A stretch of DNA of 64,000 nt from Collinsella sp. An268 (GCF_002159765.1 NZ_NFJH01000001.1:248001-312000), one strand, 5' to 3'; shown: positions 1 to 8,981, counted from the stretch's first letter. The notes: generated from the letters alone by a model not told the origin. Made by a program: numbers and translations.

Positions 1-1
1 C

Positions 2-331
2 GCCACCGCCTATGCCCGCGCGAGCCATCTCGCAGACGACGGGCTGGGCACCGAGGTCGATGCGGCGCTCATGGGCGACGCCGAGCTCGAGCTCCTTAGC
101 GCCTCCGACGGGGCCCGCACGGCTGTGGCCGAAGCGCTCGAGGCGCGCGACTTCTCGCGTGTCATCGCCGCGCTCGCCGCGCTTCGCGAGCCCATCGACC
201 GCTTCTTCGACGACGTCATGGTCATGGCGGAGGACACGGCCCTGCGCGAGAACCGCCTGCGGCTTCTCAACCGCTTCTCCTCGGTGTTCGCCGACGTCGC
301 CGACATCAGCGCACTTGCGAAGAAGAAGTAG
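2..331 (+). CDS. glyS: Glycyl-tRNA synthetase beta subunit, C-terminal part
   Basis: Only the last 109 codons are present; the gene enters from the left edge in the frame starting at base 2. The visible part is a helical domain ending in a lysine-rich tail, with a stretch reading FFDDVMVMAED, RENRLRLLNRFSSVF that is typical of the DALR-like anticodon-binding end of the GlyS beta chain. In the two-subunit bacterial enzyme the beta chain binds tRNA-Gly while the alpha chain (GlyQ) forms the adenylate. GlyQ would lie outside the window. The identification rests on recognising the C-terminal motif, which is strong but short. Confidence 0.85.
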   Translation, partial: ATAYARASHLADDGLGTEVDAALMGDAELELLSASDGARTAVAEALEARDFSRVIAALAALREPIDRFFDDVMVMAEDTALRENRLRLLNRFSSVFADVADISALAKKK

Positions 332-358
332 GCAGGTCGGGGCACCTCAAATCTCCAC

Positions 359-386
359 TTGCCAAGCGATGAGCTTTGCGTATACT
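359..386 (+). promoter_or_regulatory. Probable sigma-A promoter for rplS
   Basis: TTGCCA (359-364) and TATACT (381-386) are separated by 16 bases, close to the housekeeping consensus. The promoter lies 70 bases upstream of rplS and just after the glyS stop. The leader between it and the rplS start contains a GC-rich stretch but no clear terminator. Confidence 0.65.
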
Positions 387-455
387 TATTTCGTTTGTCA
401 AACCCATGTGTCCGTCTACGGGCGGGGCACCTCTGGACAAGAGTAAGGACGAGAA

Positions 456-797
456 ATGGACTACATCCGCGCTATTGAGCGTCAGCAGATCCGCGAGGAC
501 ATCCCGCAGGTCCGCGTTGGCGACAACGTCAAGGTGCACTATCGCATCAAGGAGGGCGATCGCGAGCGCATCCAGGTCTTCCAGGGCGACGTCATCCGCA
601 TGAGCGGTGCCGGCGCGCGCGAGACCTTCACCGTGCGCAAGATCTCCTTCGGCGTGGGCGTCGAGCGCACCTTCCCGCTTCACAGCCCCAAGATCGGTAA
701 GCTCGAGGTCGTGCGCCACGGTCGCGTGCGCCGCGCCAAGCTCTACTACCTGCGCGATCGCGTGGGCAAGGCTGCGCGCATCCCCGAGAAGCGCTAA
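456..797 (+). CDS. rplS: 50S ribosomal protein L19
   Basis: A 113-residue protein, the usual length for L19. L19 sits at the interface of the 30S and 50S subunits. Recognisable family segments are the N-terminal [28 protein letters not shown] and the C-terminal [18 protein letters not shown]. The ATG start is preceded by a purine-rich stretch (AAGGACGAG). The gene is followed by its own terminator, so it appears to be transcribed as a single unit from the promoter at 359-386, separate from the rnhB group downstream. Confidence 0.98.
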   Translation: MDYIRAIERQQIREDIPQVRVGDNVKVHYRIKEGDRERIQVFQGDVIRMSGAGARETFTVRKISFGVGVERTFPLHSPKIGKLEVVRHGRVRRAKLYYLRDRVGKAARIPEKR

Positions 798-818
798 GAG
801 CTCCCATAGCACGAGCGA

Positions 819-842
819 GGGCCGCCCGAGGGCGGCCCTTTT
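819..842 (+). terminator. Rho-independent terminator after rplS
   Basis: The arms GGGCCGCC and GGCGGCCC form a GC stem closed by a 4-base loop, followed directly by TTTT. It ends 20 bases before the rnhB start. Confidence 0.85.
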
Positions 843-862
843 CGTATCCACGAGGTGGTTCC

Positions 863-1651
863 ATGGCAAACCAGCATAGCTCTCAGCCGGCGGCGCATAT
901 CGCGGGGGAGATCTCGAGCGCCTCGTTCGAGGAGATCCCGCATCTGATCGAGCGCTACGGAGACGACCCGCGCCGCCAGGTGGCGCAGGCGCTCGATAGG
1001 GCGCGGCGCCGATATGACCGGGAGACTGCTGAGCGCGACCGGGTCCGGGCGATGTACGCGCGCATGCGCGCGCTCGGAGGCGACGGCGTCATCGTGGGAG
1101 TCGACGAGGTCGGTCGCGGATCCGTTGCGGGGCCTCTCCTCGTGTGCGCCGTCGTTCTACCCGACACGCCCCTCATCTGGGGCATCAACGACTCAAAGAA
1201 GCTCACCCCGGCCAAACGCGAGCTGCTGGCGGAGCGTATCGCCGAGAGCGCCGTCGCCATCGGCTTCGGGCAGATCCCCGCCTCGGAGATCGACGAGGGG
1301 GGCATGGCGCGCGCCCTGAGGAGGGCCGTGCAGCTGGCGGTCGCCGATCTCGGTATCGCATACGATTGCGTGCTCATGGACGGCAATCCGCTCCATGCCG
1401 TCGAGCGCGAGCGCGACGTCGTGCACGGCGATGCCGAGGTCGCCTGCATCGCCGCGGCCTCCATCGTCGCCAAGGTGACCCGTGATGAGCTCATGGTCGA
1501 GCTCGATGCCGAGTACCCCGGCTATCATCTTGCCGAGAGCAAGGGCTACGCTTCGCCCGAGCACATCGCCGCTATCAAGGAGCGGGGCCTCTGCCCCGAG
1601 CATCGGGTGAGCTTCTGTGGAAACTTTCTGGAGACCGAGAGCCTCTTTTAG
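863..1651 (+). CDS. rnhB: Ribonuclease HII
   Basis: This enzyme removes RNA from RNA-DNA hybrids and single ribonucleotides misincorporated in DNA. The 262-residue protein has an N-terminal helical extension of about 70 residues, then the RNase H fold. Catalytic acidic residues are visible in GVDEVGRG and VLMDGNPL, with the DSKKLTPAKR and ASIVAKVTRD blocks typical of type II enzymes. The ATG at 863 follows GAGGTGG. The extension makes it longer than the roughly 200-residue E. coli enzyme but within the range of Gram-positive forms. It starts a series of DNA-handling genes (yraN, comM, dprA). Confidence 0.97.
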   Translation: MANQHSSQPAAHIAGEISSASFEEIPHLIERYGDDPRRQVAQALDRARRRYDRETAERDRVRAMYARMRALGGDGVIVGVDEVGRGSVAGPLLVCAVVLPDTPLIWGINDSKKLTPAKRELLAERIAESAVAIGFGQIPASEIDEGGMARALRRAVQLAVADLGIAYDCVLMDGNPLHAVERERDVVHGDAEVACIAAASIVAKVTRDELMVELDAEYPGYHLAESKGYASPEHIAAIKERGLCPEHRVSFCGNFLETESLF

Positions 1652-1812
1652 TCGCCGCCCCTCGTGTGGGCGGTTCATTTCCGCCCTGTGACCTGCACGG
1701 TCAGAACCACGTTGATATCCGTTTGCCCGGCGTGCGGCGCGCGTGGATTTCGGTCGCCGTCTGGTCAGGCCGCCGGGAGACGATGTTCTCACCCAACGAG
1801 AAGGGAGAGGAC

Positions 1813-2307
1813 ATGCAGCGAGAGCGGACTATTCACGAACGGTGGAACCTGGGTGAGATCGATTGGGACGACGCGTTCGAGGAAGGGGAGGCGCCCCTGT
1901 GGCACGACGTCCCCGTGCAGAATCTGACGCCCCATGAGCTCGGCGAGCTCGGTGAGTACCTGGCCGGGTTGTTTCTGGTGCGCAACGGCTACGAGCTCAT
2001 CCAGCATAGCTACCGCTGTCCCGAAGGGGAGGCGGACTACGTCGCGTACGACCAGATAGAGGAATGCATCGTGCTCGTCGAGGTCAAGACGCGGCGGGCG
2101 CGGGAGCGATCGGGCGACGCGTATCCCGAGGAGGCGGTCGACGCGCGCAAGCAGCGCCGGTACCGGCGCATCGCGGCGAGCTACCAGATGGACAACTTTC
2201 CCGTTCCCTCGCTGCGCTTCGATACCGTCGGCATCACCGTCTACCGTCAGAATGCCATCGAGATCGAGCAGGCCTGCGGGGCCTTCGACTGGGAATGCGA
2301 GCAGTGA
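1813..2307 (+). CDS. YraN-family (UPF0102) endonuclease-like protein
   Basis: A 164-residue protein with the PD-(D/E)XK-type signature of the UPF0102 family: GELGEYLAG, then EGEADYVAYD and VLVEVKTRR, which hold the acidic residues and lysine of the nuclease-like core. Its cellular role is not settled in any organism. An upstream in-frame start at 1666 is possible, but the ATG at 1813 has a strong GAGAAGGGAGAGG just upstream and leaves a sensible N-terminus, so I prefer it. The stop overlaps the comM start (TGATG). The yraN, comM, dprA order is common in bacteria. Confidence 0.88.
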   Translation: MQRERTIHERWNLGEIDWDDAFEEGEAPLWHDVPVQNLTPHELGELGEYLAGLFLVRNGYELIQHSYRCPEGEADYVAYDQIEECIVLVEVKTRRARERSGDAYPEEAVDARKQRRYRRIAASYQMDNFPVPSLRFDTVGITVYRQNAIEIEQACGAFDWECEQ

Positions 2308-3812
2308 TGGGCAGCTTCGTCTCCATCAACGCCGCATGCCTGCGCGGGGTCGAGGCGGTGCCCGTGACGGTCGAGGTCGCCATGAGCGGGGGCATACCCT
2401 CGATACACTACGTGGGTATGGCGGACGGCTCGGTACTCGAGGGGCGCCAGCGCGTGCGCAGCGCCCTCAGATCGGCGGGATACGAGCTTCCCCGTAAGAA
2501 CATCGTCGTCAATCTCACGCCCGGCGATATTCGCAAGACCGGTACGGGGCTCGATCTCGCCATCGCCGTCGGCATTCTCGCCGGGTCGGGGCAGATTCCC
2601 CTGAACGGGCTCGAGGGGGCGCTCTTTGTAGGCGAGCTGACGCTCGATGCCATGGTGCGGCCCGTGAGAGGCGAGGTCGCCTATCAGATTCTCGCGCGCG
2701 ATACCGGTCGCATGCTCGTGGGAAACTGGATCTATGACCACGTCGAGCTGAGCGGCGTCCGCACGGGTCTGCTCACGGGGCTCGGAGAGCTGAAAGGCGG
2801 CTTGGGCGAAGCGCTGTGCGCCTACCCGCAGGGGTCGGCGACGCCCCCTTTGCGCAGCGTCCCGCTTGACTACGCGGACGTGATCGGGCAGGAGGGCGCC
2901 AAGCGCGCCTGCGTTATCGCCGCGGTGGGCGGTCACGGCATGCTCATGATCGGCGCCCCCGGGTCGGGCAAGACGATGCTCGCGCAGCGGCTTACCACCA
3001 TCCTTCCTCCCATCGATCCCGCTGTGCAGCAGGAGGCGCTCCGCATCCACTCCGTCGCAGGAGAGCCCATCGACGGCATCCTCGGTGGCGAGCGGCCGTT
3101 TAGGAGCCCGCATCACACCGCCTCCGCCGCCGGGCTTCTCGGGGGCGGGCGCCCGGTGCGGCCGGGTGAGGTGAGCCTCGCTCACGGAGGGGTCCTTTTC
3201 CTCGACGAGCTCGCGGAGTATCCGCCGTCAGTGCTCGATACGCTCAGGCAGCCCCTTGAGGAGGGATGCGTCCGCATCGTGCGCGTCGACGGCACGTATA
3301 CGTTTCCCTGCAGTTTTCAGCTCGTGGCGGCGAGCAATCCCTGCCCGTGCGGGTATCTCGGCGACCCCGAGGTGCCGTGCAGATGCTCGATCGCTTCCAT
3401 CGAGCGGTACCGCGCGCGCCTATCCGGGCCCCTTCTAGACCGCATCGACCTCATTCTCAGCATCACTCGGCCGGACGCCGGACAGGTGCTGCACGGCGAG
3501 CAGGGGCTCTCGAGCGCGTCCATGGCCGAGCAGGTGCAGCGCGGTCGCGCGTTCAGGGGGTGGCGCCGTGCCCGGGAGAACGGGGAGGCGGAATCCGGGC
3601 GCGCGGGGGAGCCGGGCGTGGGCGAGGTCGCGCTGCGGGCCCGGGAGGAGGGGTGCGCCCTCGCCATCGCCCGATCCCAGCATCTGAGCGCGCGGGGGCT
3701 CGCACGCCTCTGCCGCATCGCGCGGACCATCGCCGATCTGGACGAGAGGCCCGATGTCGAGCGGCGGCACATCATGGAGGCTTCAATGTACGGTGCGGAG
3801 GGGAGGTTGTGA
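2307..3812 (+). CDS. comM: YifB/ComM family Mg-chelatase-like AAA+ ATPase
   Basis: A 501-residue AAA+ protein. The N-terminal domain (about 1-170) is the ChlI-type Lon-protease-like fold with VNLTPGDIRKTGTG. The ATPase core follows, with Walker A GAPGSGKT near residue 216 and Walker B GVLFLDELAE, then the NPCPCGYLGD segment diagnostic of the family and a C-terminal Mg_chelatase_C domain. In Haemophilus and Vibrio, ComM is a helicase that drives branch migration when incoming DNA recombines; assigning that role here is inference, supported by the neighbouring dprA. The start overlaps the yraN stop and the end overlaps dprA, so the three are translationally coupled. Confidence 0.95.
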   Translation: MGSFVSINAACLRGVEAVPVTVEVAMSGGIPSIHYVGMADGSVLEGRQRVRSALRSAGYELPRKNIVVNLTPGDIRKTGTGLDLAIAVGILAGSGQIPLNGLEGALFVGELTLDAMVRPVRGEVAYQILARDTGRMLVGNWIYDHVELSGVRTGLLTGLGELKGGLGEALCAYPQGSATPPLRSVPLDYADVIGQEGAKRACVIAAVGGHGMLMIGAPGSGKTMLAQRLTTILPPIDPAVQQEALRIHSVAGEPIDGILGGERPFRSPHHTASAAGLLGGGRPVRPGEVSLAHGGVLFLDELAEYPPSVLDTLRQPLEEGCVRIVRVDGTYTFPCSFQLVAASNPCPCGYLGDPEVPCRCSIASIERYRARLSGPLLDRIDLILSITRPDAGQVLHGEQGLSSASMAEQVQRGRAFRGWRRARENGEAESGRAGEPGVGEVALRAREEGCALAIARSQHLSARGLARLCRIARTIADLDERPDVERRHIMEASMYGAEGRL

Positions 3813-4741
3813 TGACGGCTTCCATTCCCCGGGACGGGTGGGTGCTCCGCCGGGGCGATGCGGATTACCCCGCGGCGCTCGAGGACCTCCCCGATCCCCC
3901 TGCCCGCCTCTTCGGACGGGGCGCAATCGAGGCTCTGCGGCTCCCGAGCCTGTCCATTGTGGGCACGCGGCGCATCACGCCCTACGGGGAGGCTCTGTGC
4001 GAGCTCGCGGCCCAGATCGCGGTCGAGAGCGGCCTTGCGGTCGTATCGGGCGGGGCGCTCGGGTGCGACATGGTGGCGGGCAGAAAGGCGCTCGATGCGG
4101 GCGGCGTCCACATCGTCGTTCTGGGAACCGGCGCCGATGTGGCGTACCCCGCGCGGAACGCCGGGCTCTTCGAAGAGGCCATCCGCCGCGGGGGAGCGGT
4201 CGTATCCCTTGAACCCTGGGGCATGCAGCCGCGCCGCTATGCGTTTCCCAAGCGGAACCGCATCATCGCGGCGCTCTCCGCTGCGGTCTTCGTGGCCGAG
4301 GCGGGCATGCCCTCGGGCACGTTCTCAACCGCCGAGGCGGCGGTGCAGGTGGGGCGCGAGGTCCTGGCGGCACCGGGTTCGGTGTTCTCGCCCGCCTCCC
4401 GGGGGTCCAACTACCTGATCGAGGCGGGTGCCACTATCGTGCCCGACGCAGCCGGCCTCGAGTGCGCCCTCTCGCGCATCTACGGGACGCTCCGCCACGA
4501 GTACGTTCCCGATTCGTCGGCCCCGCCTCCGGATACGGTCGCGCAACAGGTCCTGGACGCGCTGGCGGCGACGCCGCTCACGGCAGAGGAGCTCCGATGC
4601 GTGATCGGGTGCGATGCCAGGAGCTGCCTCGAGCTGCTGAGCGAGCTGACGGTTGCGGGCCGCGTCGAGCGCCTCATCGATGGACGTTACGCGGCTTCTG
4701 CCGCGGCTCTGCTCGAACGGTCGCTGCATGGTGCACAATAG
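3812..4741 (+). CDS. dprA: DNA-processing protein DprA (Smf)
   Basis: A 309-residue protein. DprA binds incoming single-stranded DNA and loads RecA. The Rossmann-like core shows SIVGTRRITPYG, VVSGGALGCDMVAGRKAL, VVLGTGADVAYPARN, FPKRNRIIAALS and APGSVFSPASRGSNYLI. A C-terminal winged-helix domain (about 235-305, ending near GRYAASAAALLERS) matches the DprA_WH module. The usual ALGID motif reads ALGCD here. The ATG overlaps the comM stop. No topA follows, although dprA-topA-trmFO is the order in many Gram-positive genomes. Confidence 0.96.
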   Translation: MTASIPRDGWVLRRGDADYPAALEDLPDPPARLFGRGAIEALRLPSLSIVGTRRITPYGEALCELAAQIAVESGLAVVSGGALGCDMVAGRKALDAGGVHIVVLGTGADVAYPARNAGLFEEAIRRGGAVVSLEPWGMQPRRYAFPKRNRIIAALSAAVFVAEAGMPSGTFSTAEAAVQVGREVLAAPGSVFSPASRGSNYLIEAGATIVPDAAGLECALSRIYGTLRHEYVPDSSAPPPDTVAQQVLDALAATPLTAEELRCVIGCDARSCLELLSELTVAGRVERLIDGRYAASAAALLERSLHGAQ

Positions 4742-4771
4742 GGCGGAACACTTCGAACGGGAGGGGAGACC

Positions 4772-6112
4772 ATGGGGCTGCCACGCGTAACGGTTGTAGG
4801 GGGAGGGCTCGCCGGCTGCGAGTGCGCGCTCGCGCTGGCGGCGCGCGGCATACCGGTGGGGTTGCACGAGATGCGCCCCGAGACCATGTCCCCTGCGCAC
4901 CATACGGGGCATCTGGCGGAGCTCGTGTGCTCAAACTCGCTCAAGGCGACGCGCATAGACTCCGCGGCGGGGCTTCTCAAGGCCGAGCTGGAGCGCATGG
5001 GCTCGGCGCTTCTCTCCTGCGCGCGGGAGGCCGCCGTGCCCGCCGGCGGCGCGCTCGCGGTCGACCGGGAGCGGTTCTCGGCTGCCGTCGAGGCCCGCAT
5101 CGATTCGGAGCCCTTGATCGAGGTCGTGCGCGACGAGGTGACGAGCCTTCCTTTGGCACCCGCCGTCATCGCGGCGGGCCCCCTCTGCGCCCCGGCTCTT
5201 GCCGAGGACATACGGCAGAGGGTGGGGGGCTCCTCGCTCGCGTTCTTCGACGCGGCCGCGCCCATCGTGGATGCCTCGACGGTCGATCGCGACGTGCTCT
5301 TCGCGCAATCGCGCTATGAGGATCAGGGGGCGGGCGACTACCTGAACGCTCCTTTCAACCGCGAGGAGTACGAGCGCTTCATCGACGAGCTCGTCGCTGC
5401 CGACCGCGTCGTGCAGAAGGATTTCGAGCGCGGAGACCTCTTCCAGGCGTGCCAGCCGGTGGAGGAGATCGCGCGGACGGGCCGCGACGCCTTGCGCTTC
5501 GGCGCCCTCAAGCCCGTCGGCCTCACCGACCCGCGCACCGGGCATCGTCCCTGGGCGGCCGTTCAGCTGCGCGCCGAGAACCGAGAGGGGACCGCGTACA
5601 ACCTCGTCGGATTCCAGACGAACCTCACCTGGCCGGAGCAGCGGCGCGTCTTTCGCCTCATCCCGGGGCTCGAGCAGGCGGAGTTCTTCCGTTACGGCGT
5701 CATGCACAGGAACACCTTCGTGGATGCGCCGCACGTGCTCGACCCCACGTTCGCCATTCCCGGGACGGGCGTGCGGCTCGCGGGACAGATCTGCGGGACC
5801 GAGGGGTATGTGGAAGCCATCGCGTCGGGGCTGCTGGCCGCGCTTCAGACCCATGCCGAGCTCGCCGGGATGCCACCCGTCGCGCTGCCGCGCACGGGTG
5901 CGCTGGGATCGCTCGTCGCCTATGCGACCGACCCCGCCACCGAGGGCTATCAGCCCATGCACGTCAACTTCGGGCTGGTACCGCCTCTCTCGGACGGCAG
6001 GCGCCGCTCCAAGCGCGATCGCTATGCGGCGTACAGCGAGCGCGCCCTCGCCGACCTAGACGCCTACATCGCCTCGCGTCCGGATATCTGGGGTGCGGCG
6101 GGCCTTGGGTGA
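4772..6112 (+). CDS. trmFO: Folate-dependent tRNA (uracil-54-C5) methyltransferase TrmFO
   Basis: TrmFO makes ribothymidine at position 54 of tRNAs, using methylenetetrahydrofolate and FADH2. The 446-residue protein begins with the FAD-binding motif GGGLAGCECALALA and contains the family blocks EMRPETMSPAHHTG, LVCSNSLKA, FQACQPVEEIA, GLTDPRTGHRP, QICGTEGYVEAIASGL and QPMHVNFGLVPPL. Length and order match the family. The ATG at 4772 follows GGGAGGGGAG. The 3' end overlaps xerC by 20 bases. Confidence 0.97.
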   Translation: MGLPRVTVVGGGLAGCECALALAARGIPVGLHEMRPETMSPAHHTGHLAELVCSNSLKATRIDSAAGLLKAELERMGSALLSCAREAAVPAGGALAVDRERFSAAVEARIDSEPLIEVVRDEVTSLPLAPAVIAAGPLCAPALAEDIRQRVGGSSLAFFDAAAPIVDASTVDRDVLFAQSRYEDQGAGDYLNAPFNREEYERFIDELVAADRVVQKDFERGDLFQACQPVEEIARTGRDALRFGALKPVGLTDPRTGHRPWAAVQLRAENREGTAYNLVGFQTNLTWPEQRRVFRLIPGLEQAEFFRYGVMHRNTFVDAPHVLDPTFAIPGTGVRLAGQICGTEGYVEAIASGLLAALQTHAELAGMPPVALPRTGALGSLVAYATDPATEGYQPMHVNFGLVPPLSDGRRRSKRDRYAAYSERALADLDAYIASRPDIWGAAGLG

Positions 6113-7046
6113 TCGCGCGGTCGACCCCGCCTACCTGGAGGCGCTCGACGCCTTCATAGCCTATATCGCACGGGTGCGCGGCCTCTCTCCCGAGACCGTG
6201 CGGGCATACACCACCCATCTGGAGCAGTATGGCGGCTGGGCCGCCCGGTGCGAGGTGCCGCCACTCGAGCCGACTGTCGCCGACCTCAGGTCGTACCTCG
6301 GCGACTTGCGCCGCGCACGCTATGCCCCGCGCACGCTCGCGGCGCACCTATCCGCGCTGCGCGCGTTCTTCCGCTGGTGCCAGCTCGAGGGCGTCCCTGC
6401 CTCGGATGCGGCGCTCTCGCTTCAGTCGCCGAAGATCGGGCGGACCCTGCCGGCCACGGTCGACCACGCGGGCATGGAGCGCCTTTTCGGCGTCGCTGAC
6501 CTCTCCAAGCCCGCGGGCCTTCGGGACCAGGCCATGCTGGAGCTGCTCTATGCATCGGGTGCGCGCATCTCCGAGCTCGCCGGCATGGACATTGAGAGCG
6601 TGGACGCCGCCGAGGGCACGGTGCGCCTGTTCGGAAAGGGTTCCAAGGAGCGCATCGTCCCCCTATACCGGCGCGCACTCGATGCGGTCGAGCGCTATCT
6701 CCGGGAGGGCAGGCCTGCCCTTCTCGCCGCCGCCAAGCGCTGCGACGCCGCCCCGGGGGCCCGTCCGCTGTTCATATCCGCGCGCGGCAACCGCATGAGC
6801 GCCGCCGCGCTCAGAAGCCGGTTCCATCTCCTCGCCCGGCTGGCGGGCCTGCCCGACGACGTCACGCCCCATGCGATGCGGCACTCCTTCGCCACCGATC
6901 TTCTAGAGGGCGGGGCGGACCTGCGCAGCGTGCAGGAGCTGCTCGGCCATGCGAGCCTGTCGACGACCACCATCTACACCCATCTCACGCCCGACCGGTT
7001 GAAGCAGGCGCTTCGCCGATCCCATCCGCGCGGGGACGAGGCGTGA
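6093..7046 (+). CDS. xerC: Tyrosine recombinase XerC/XerD-type
   Basis: A site-specific recombinase of 317 residues, likely used to resolve chromosome dimers at dif. The N-terminal SAM-like core-binding domain spans about 16-100. The catalytic domain keeps all expected residues: R158 (SGARISEL), K182 (FGKGSKER), H260 and R263 (HAMRHSFA), H286 (LGHASLS) and nucleophile Y295 (TTTIYTH). The GTG start lies inside the end of trmFO. The context trmFO-xerC matches the Firmicutes xerC/codV locus, so a housekeeping role is more likely than a phage integrase. Whether it is XerC or XerD cannot be decided from sequence alone. Confidence 0.93.
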   Translation: MRRALGDRAVDPAYLEALDAFIAYIARVRGLSPETVRAYTTHLEQYGGWAARCEVPPLEPTVADLRSYLGDLRRARYAPRTLAAHLSALRAFFRWCQLEGVPASDAALSLQSPKIGRTLPATVDHAGMERLFGVADLSKPAGLRDQAMLELLYASGARISELAGMDIESVDAAEGTVRLFGKGSKERIVPLYRRALDAVERYLREGRPALLAAAKRCDAAPGARPLFISARGNRMSAAALRSRFHLLARLAGLPDDVTPHAMRHSFATDLLEGGADLRSVQELLGHASLSTTTIYTHLTPDRLKQALRRSHPRGDEA

Positions 7047-7072
7047 AGAGTTGCGGGAGCGGAAAATCCCCC

Positions 7073-7101
7073 TTGGAATGACGCCGCGCTCCTGCTATCA
7101 T
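7073..7101 (+). promoter_or_regulatory. Sigma-A promoter for rpsB-tsf
   Basis: TTGGAA (7073-7078) and TATCAT (7096-7101) have an ideal 17-base spacing. It is the only good promoter between xerC and rpsB and gives a leader of about 130 bases. Confidence 0.8.
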
Positions 7102-7108
7102 TTCGAAC

Positions 7109-7240
7109 GTTGCCGTCGGCAACGCGTACTCATCACACACGCGCGGCTACTTCTCCGCCGTGGTGCCCGGGCTCGGTAGCAGGTCCCGGGTGGTAGGAGG
7201 AGGTCGACCCCGCGCGGAGGCGAACCACAGGAGGTTTACC
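7109..7240 (+). promoter_or_regulatory. Structured 5' leader of rpsB
   Basis: The leader begins with a tight hairpin (GTTGCC, loop GTC, GGCAAC at 7109-7123), and the flanking C and G extend the stem by one pair. A second helix can form between the two CCCGGG copies at 7166-7171 and 7185-7190. The ribosome site AGGAGG lies at the end. Leaders of rpsB are known to bind S2 for autoregulation in some bacteria; the sequence shows structure but does not prove this. It matches no riboswitch that I recognise. Confidence 0.45.
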
Positions 7241-7987
7241 ATGGCTACCAAGATCACCATCCGCACGCTGCTCGAGGCCGGGTGCCACTTCGGCCACCAG
7301 ACCCGTCGCTGGAACCCCAAGATGAAGCCCTTCATCTTCGGTGAGCGCAACGGCATCTACATCCTCGACCTCAAGCAGACCATCATCAACGCCGACCAGG
7401 CCTACTCGTTCCTGCGCAACGCCGCCAAGGGTGGCAAGGTGCTCTTCGTCGGCACCAAGAAGCAGGCCCAGGAGCCCGTGCGCGCCGCTGCCGAGCGCGC
7501 CGGCATGCCCTACATCAACCAGCGCTGGCTCGGCGGTATGCTCACCAACTTCGTCACCATCCGCTCCCGCATCAACCGCATGGAGGAGCTCGAGACCATG
7601 GTCGAGGACGGCCGCATGGCCGTGCTCCCCAAGAAGGAGCAGGCGGTGCTCGGCAAGGAGCTCGCCAAGCTGCAGACTAACCTCGGCGGCGCTCGCGACC
7701 TCAAGGGCCTGCCCGCCGCGCTCTTCGTGATCGACACCAAGCGCGAGGAGAACGCCATCAAGGAGGCGCGTCGCCTGAACATCCCGGTCGTCGCCCTCAT
7801 CGACACCAACTCCGACCCCGACGAGGTCGATTACGGCATCCCCTGCAACGACGACGCCATCTCCGCGGTCACCCTCATGTGCGAGCTCATGGCAGATGCC
7901 TGCCTCGCCGGTGCTGGCAAGGAGCAGATCTCCGAGGCCGAGATGGCCGCTCCCGCAGAGGCCCCCGCTGAGGTCGCTGCCGAGTAG
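7241..7987 (+). CDS. rpsB: 30S ribosomal protein S2
   Basis: A 248-residue S2 protein with [60 protein letters not shown] and [22 protein letters not shown], all characteristic of the family. The ATG at 7241 follows ACAGGAGGTTTACC, an excellent ribosome site; an upstream in-frame GTG at 7160 is rejected for that reason. The alanine-rich, glutamate-rich C-terminal tail is common in actinobacterial S2. It is cotranscribed with tsf, 55 bases downstream. Confidence 0.98.
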   Translation: MATKITIRTLLEAGCHFGHQTRRWNPKMKPFIFGERNGIYILDLKQTIINADQAYSFLRNAAKGGKVLFVGTKKQAQEPVRAAAERAGMPYINQRWLGGMLTNFVTIRSRINRMEELETMVEDGRMAVLPKKEQAVLGKELAKLQTNLGGARDLKGLPAALFVIDTKREENAIKEARRLNIPVVALIDTNSDPDEVDYGIPCNDDAISAVTLMCELMADACLAGAGKEQISEAEMAAPAEAPAEVAAE

Positions 7988-8042
7988 CGCAACATAGCAC
8001 CTGTCCCTTCTGGAAACATCGCTTCTGAGAAAGGATCTCAAC

Positions 8043-8915
8043 ATGGCACAGATCACCGCCGCAATGGTTAAAGAGCTCCGCGAGATGACCGACTCGCCGA
8101 TGATGGAGTGCAAGAAGGCGCTCGTCGAGGCTGACGGCGACATGAACGCCGCGGTCGACATCCTCCGCAAGAACGGTCTCGCCGCTGCAGCCAAGAAGGC
8201 CGGCCGCGAGACCAACGAGGGCGCCGTGGGCGCCTACGTCTCCGCCGACGGCCGCGAGGGCGCGCTCGTCGAGGTCGCGTGCGAGACGGACTTCGTCGGC
8301 TCCAACCCCAAGTTCACCGGTTTCGCCTCTGGCGTCGCCGAGGTTGCCGCCTCTACCGAGCCGGCTGACGTCGAGGCGCTCCTTGCCGCCCCGATGGCCA
8401 CCGAGACCGTCCAGGCCGAGCTCACCGAGCTCATCCACACCATGGGCGAGAACATGAAGATCACCCGCTTCGCCGTCCGCAAGCCTGCCGCCGGCGCCGT
8501 CTCCAGCTACGTCCACATGGGCGGTAAGATCGGCGTCCTCGTCGAGTTCTCGTTCGACAAGGCCGAGACTGCCTCTGCCGACGCGTTCAAGACCTTCGCG
8601 CACGACGTCGCGATGCAGGTTGCCGCCACTGCGCCCATCTGCGCGGTTCGCGAGGACGTCCCGCAGGACGTTATCGACCACGAGGTCTCCATCTACAAGG
8701 CCCAGGCCGCTGAGTCCGGTAAGCCCGAGGCCATTCAGGAGAAGATGGCCATCGGTCGTCTCGAGAAGTTCTACAAGGGCGTCGTCCTCAACGAGCAGGA
8801 GTTCATCAAGGACTCCAGCATGACCATCTCGGCATACGCCGCTAAGGTCAGCAAGGAGCTCGGCGACACCATCAAGATCGTCGCCTTCGACCGTCTGGCG
8901 CGTGGCGAGCAGTAA
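8043..8915 (+). CDS. tsf: Translation elongation factor Ts
   Basis: EF-Ts releases GDP from EF-Tu. The 290-residue protein starts with the UBA-like domain (ITAAMVKELREMTDSPMMEC), followed by the two core subdomains with the family blocks VEVACETDFVGSNPKF and EEFI-type C-terminal segment NEQEFIKDSSMTI. The usual TGAGMMDCKKAL is replaced by MTDSPMMECKKAL, a conservative variation around the EF-Tu contact. Codon use is that of a highly expressed gene. A terminator follows directly. Confidence 0.98.
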   Translation: MAQITAAMVKELREMTDSPMMECKKALVEADGDMNAAVDILRKNGLAAAAKKAGRETNEGAVGAYVSADGREGALVEVACETDFVGSNPKFTGFASGVAEVAASTEPADVEALLAAPMATETVQAELTELIHTMGENMKITRFAVRKPAAGAVSSYVHMGGKIGVLVEFSFDKAETASADAFKTFAHDVAMQVAATAPICAVREDVPQDVIDHEVSIYKAQAAESGKPEAIQEKMAIGRLEKFYKGVVLNEQEFIKDSSMTISAYAAKVSKELGDTIKIVAFDRLARGEQ

Positions 8916-8937
8916 GCTCCGCGCATCCAAGGCTCGC

Positions 8938-8968
8938 AAAAGGGAAGGGCTCCGGTCCTTCCCTTTTT
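8938..8968 (+). terminator. Rho-independent terminator after tsf
   Basis: AAAAGGGAAGG (8938-8948) pairs with CCTTCCCTTTT (8957-8967) across an 8-base loop, and the descending arm ends in TTTTT. It separates the rpsB-tsf unit from pyrH. Confidence 0.9.
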
Positions 8969-8981
8969 CATATCGCAACTT

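Noticed and set aside
6093-7046. Tyrosine recombinase as a sign of a prophage or genomic island
   Set aside because: Position after trmFO and XerC-like length and residues fit the housekeeping enzyme; no phage genes or attachment repeats lie nearby.
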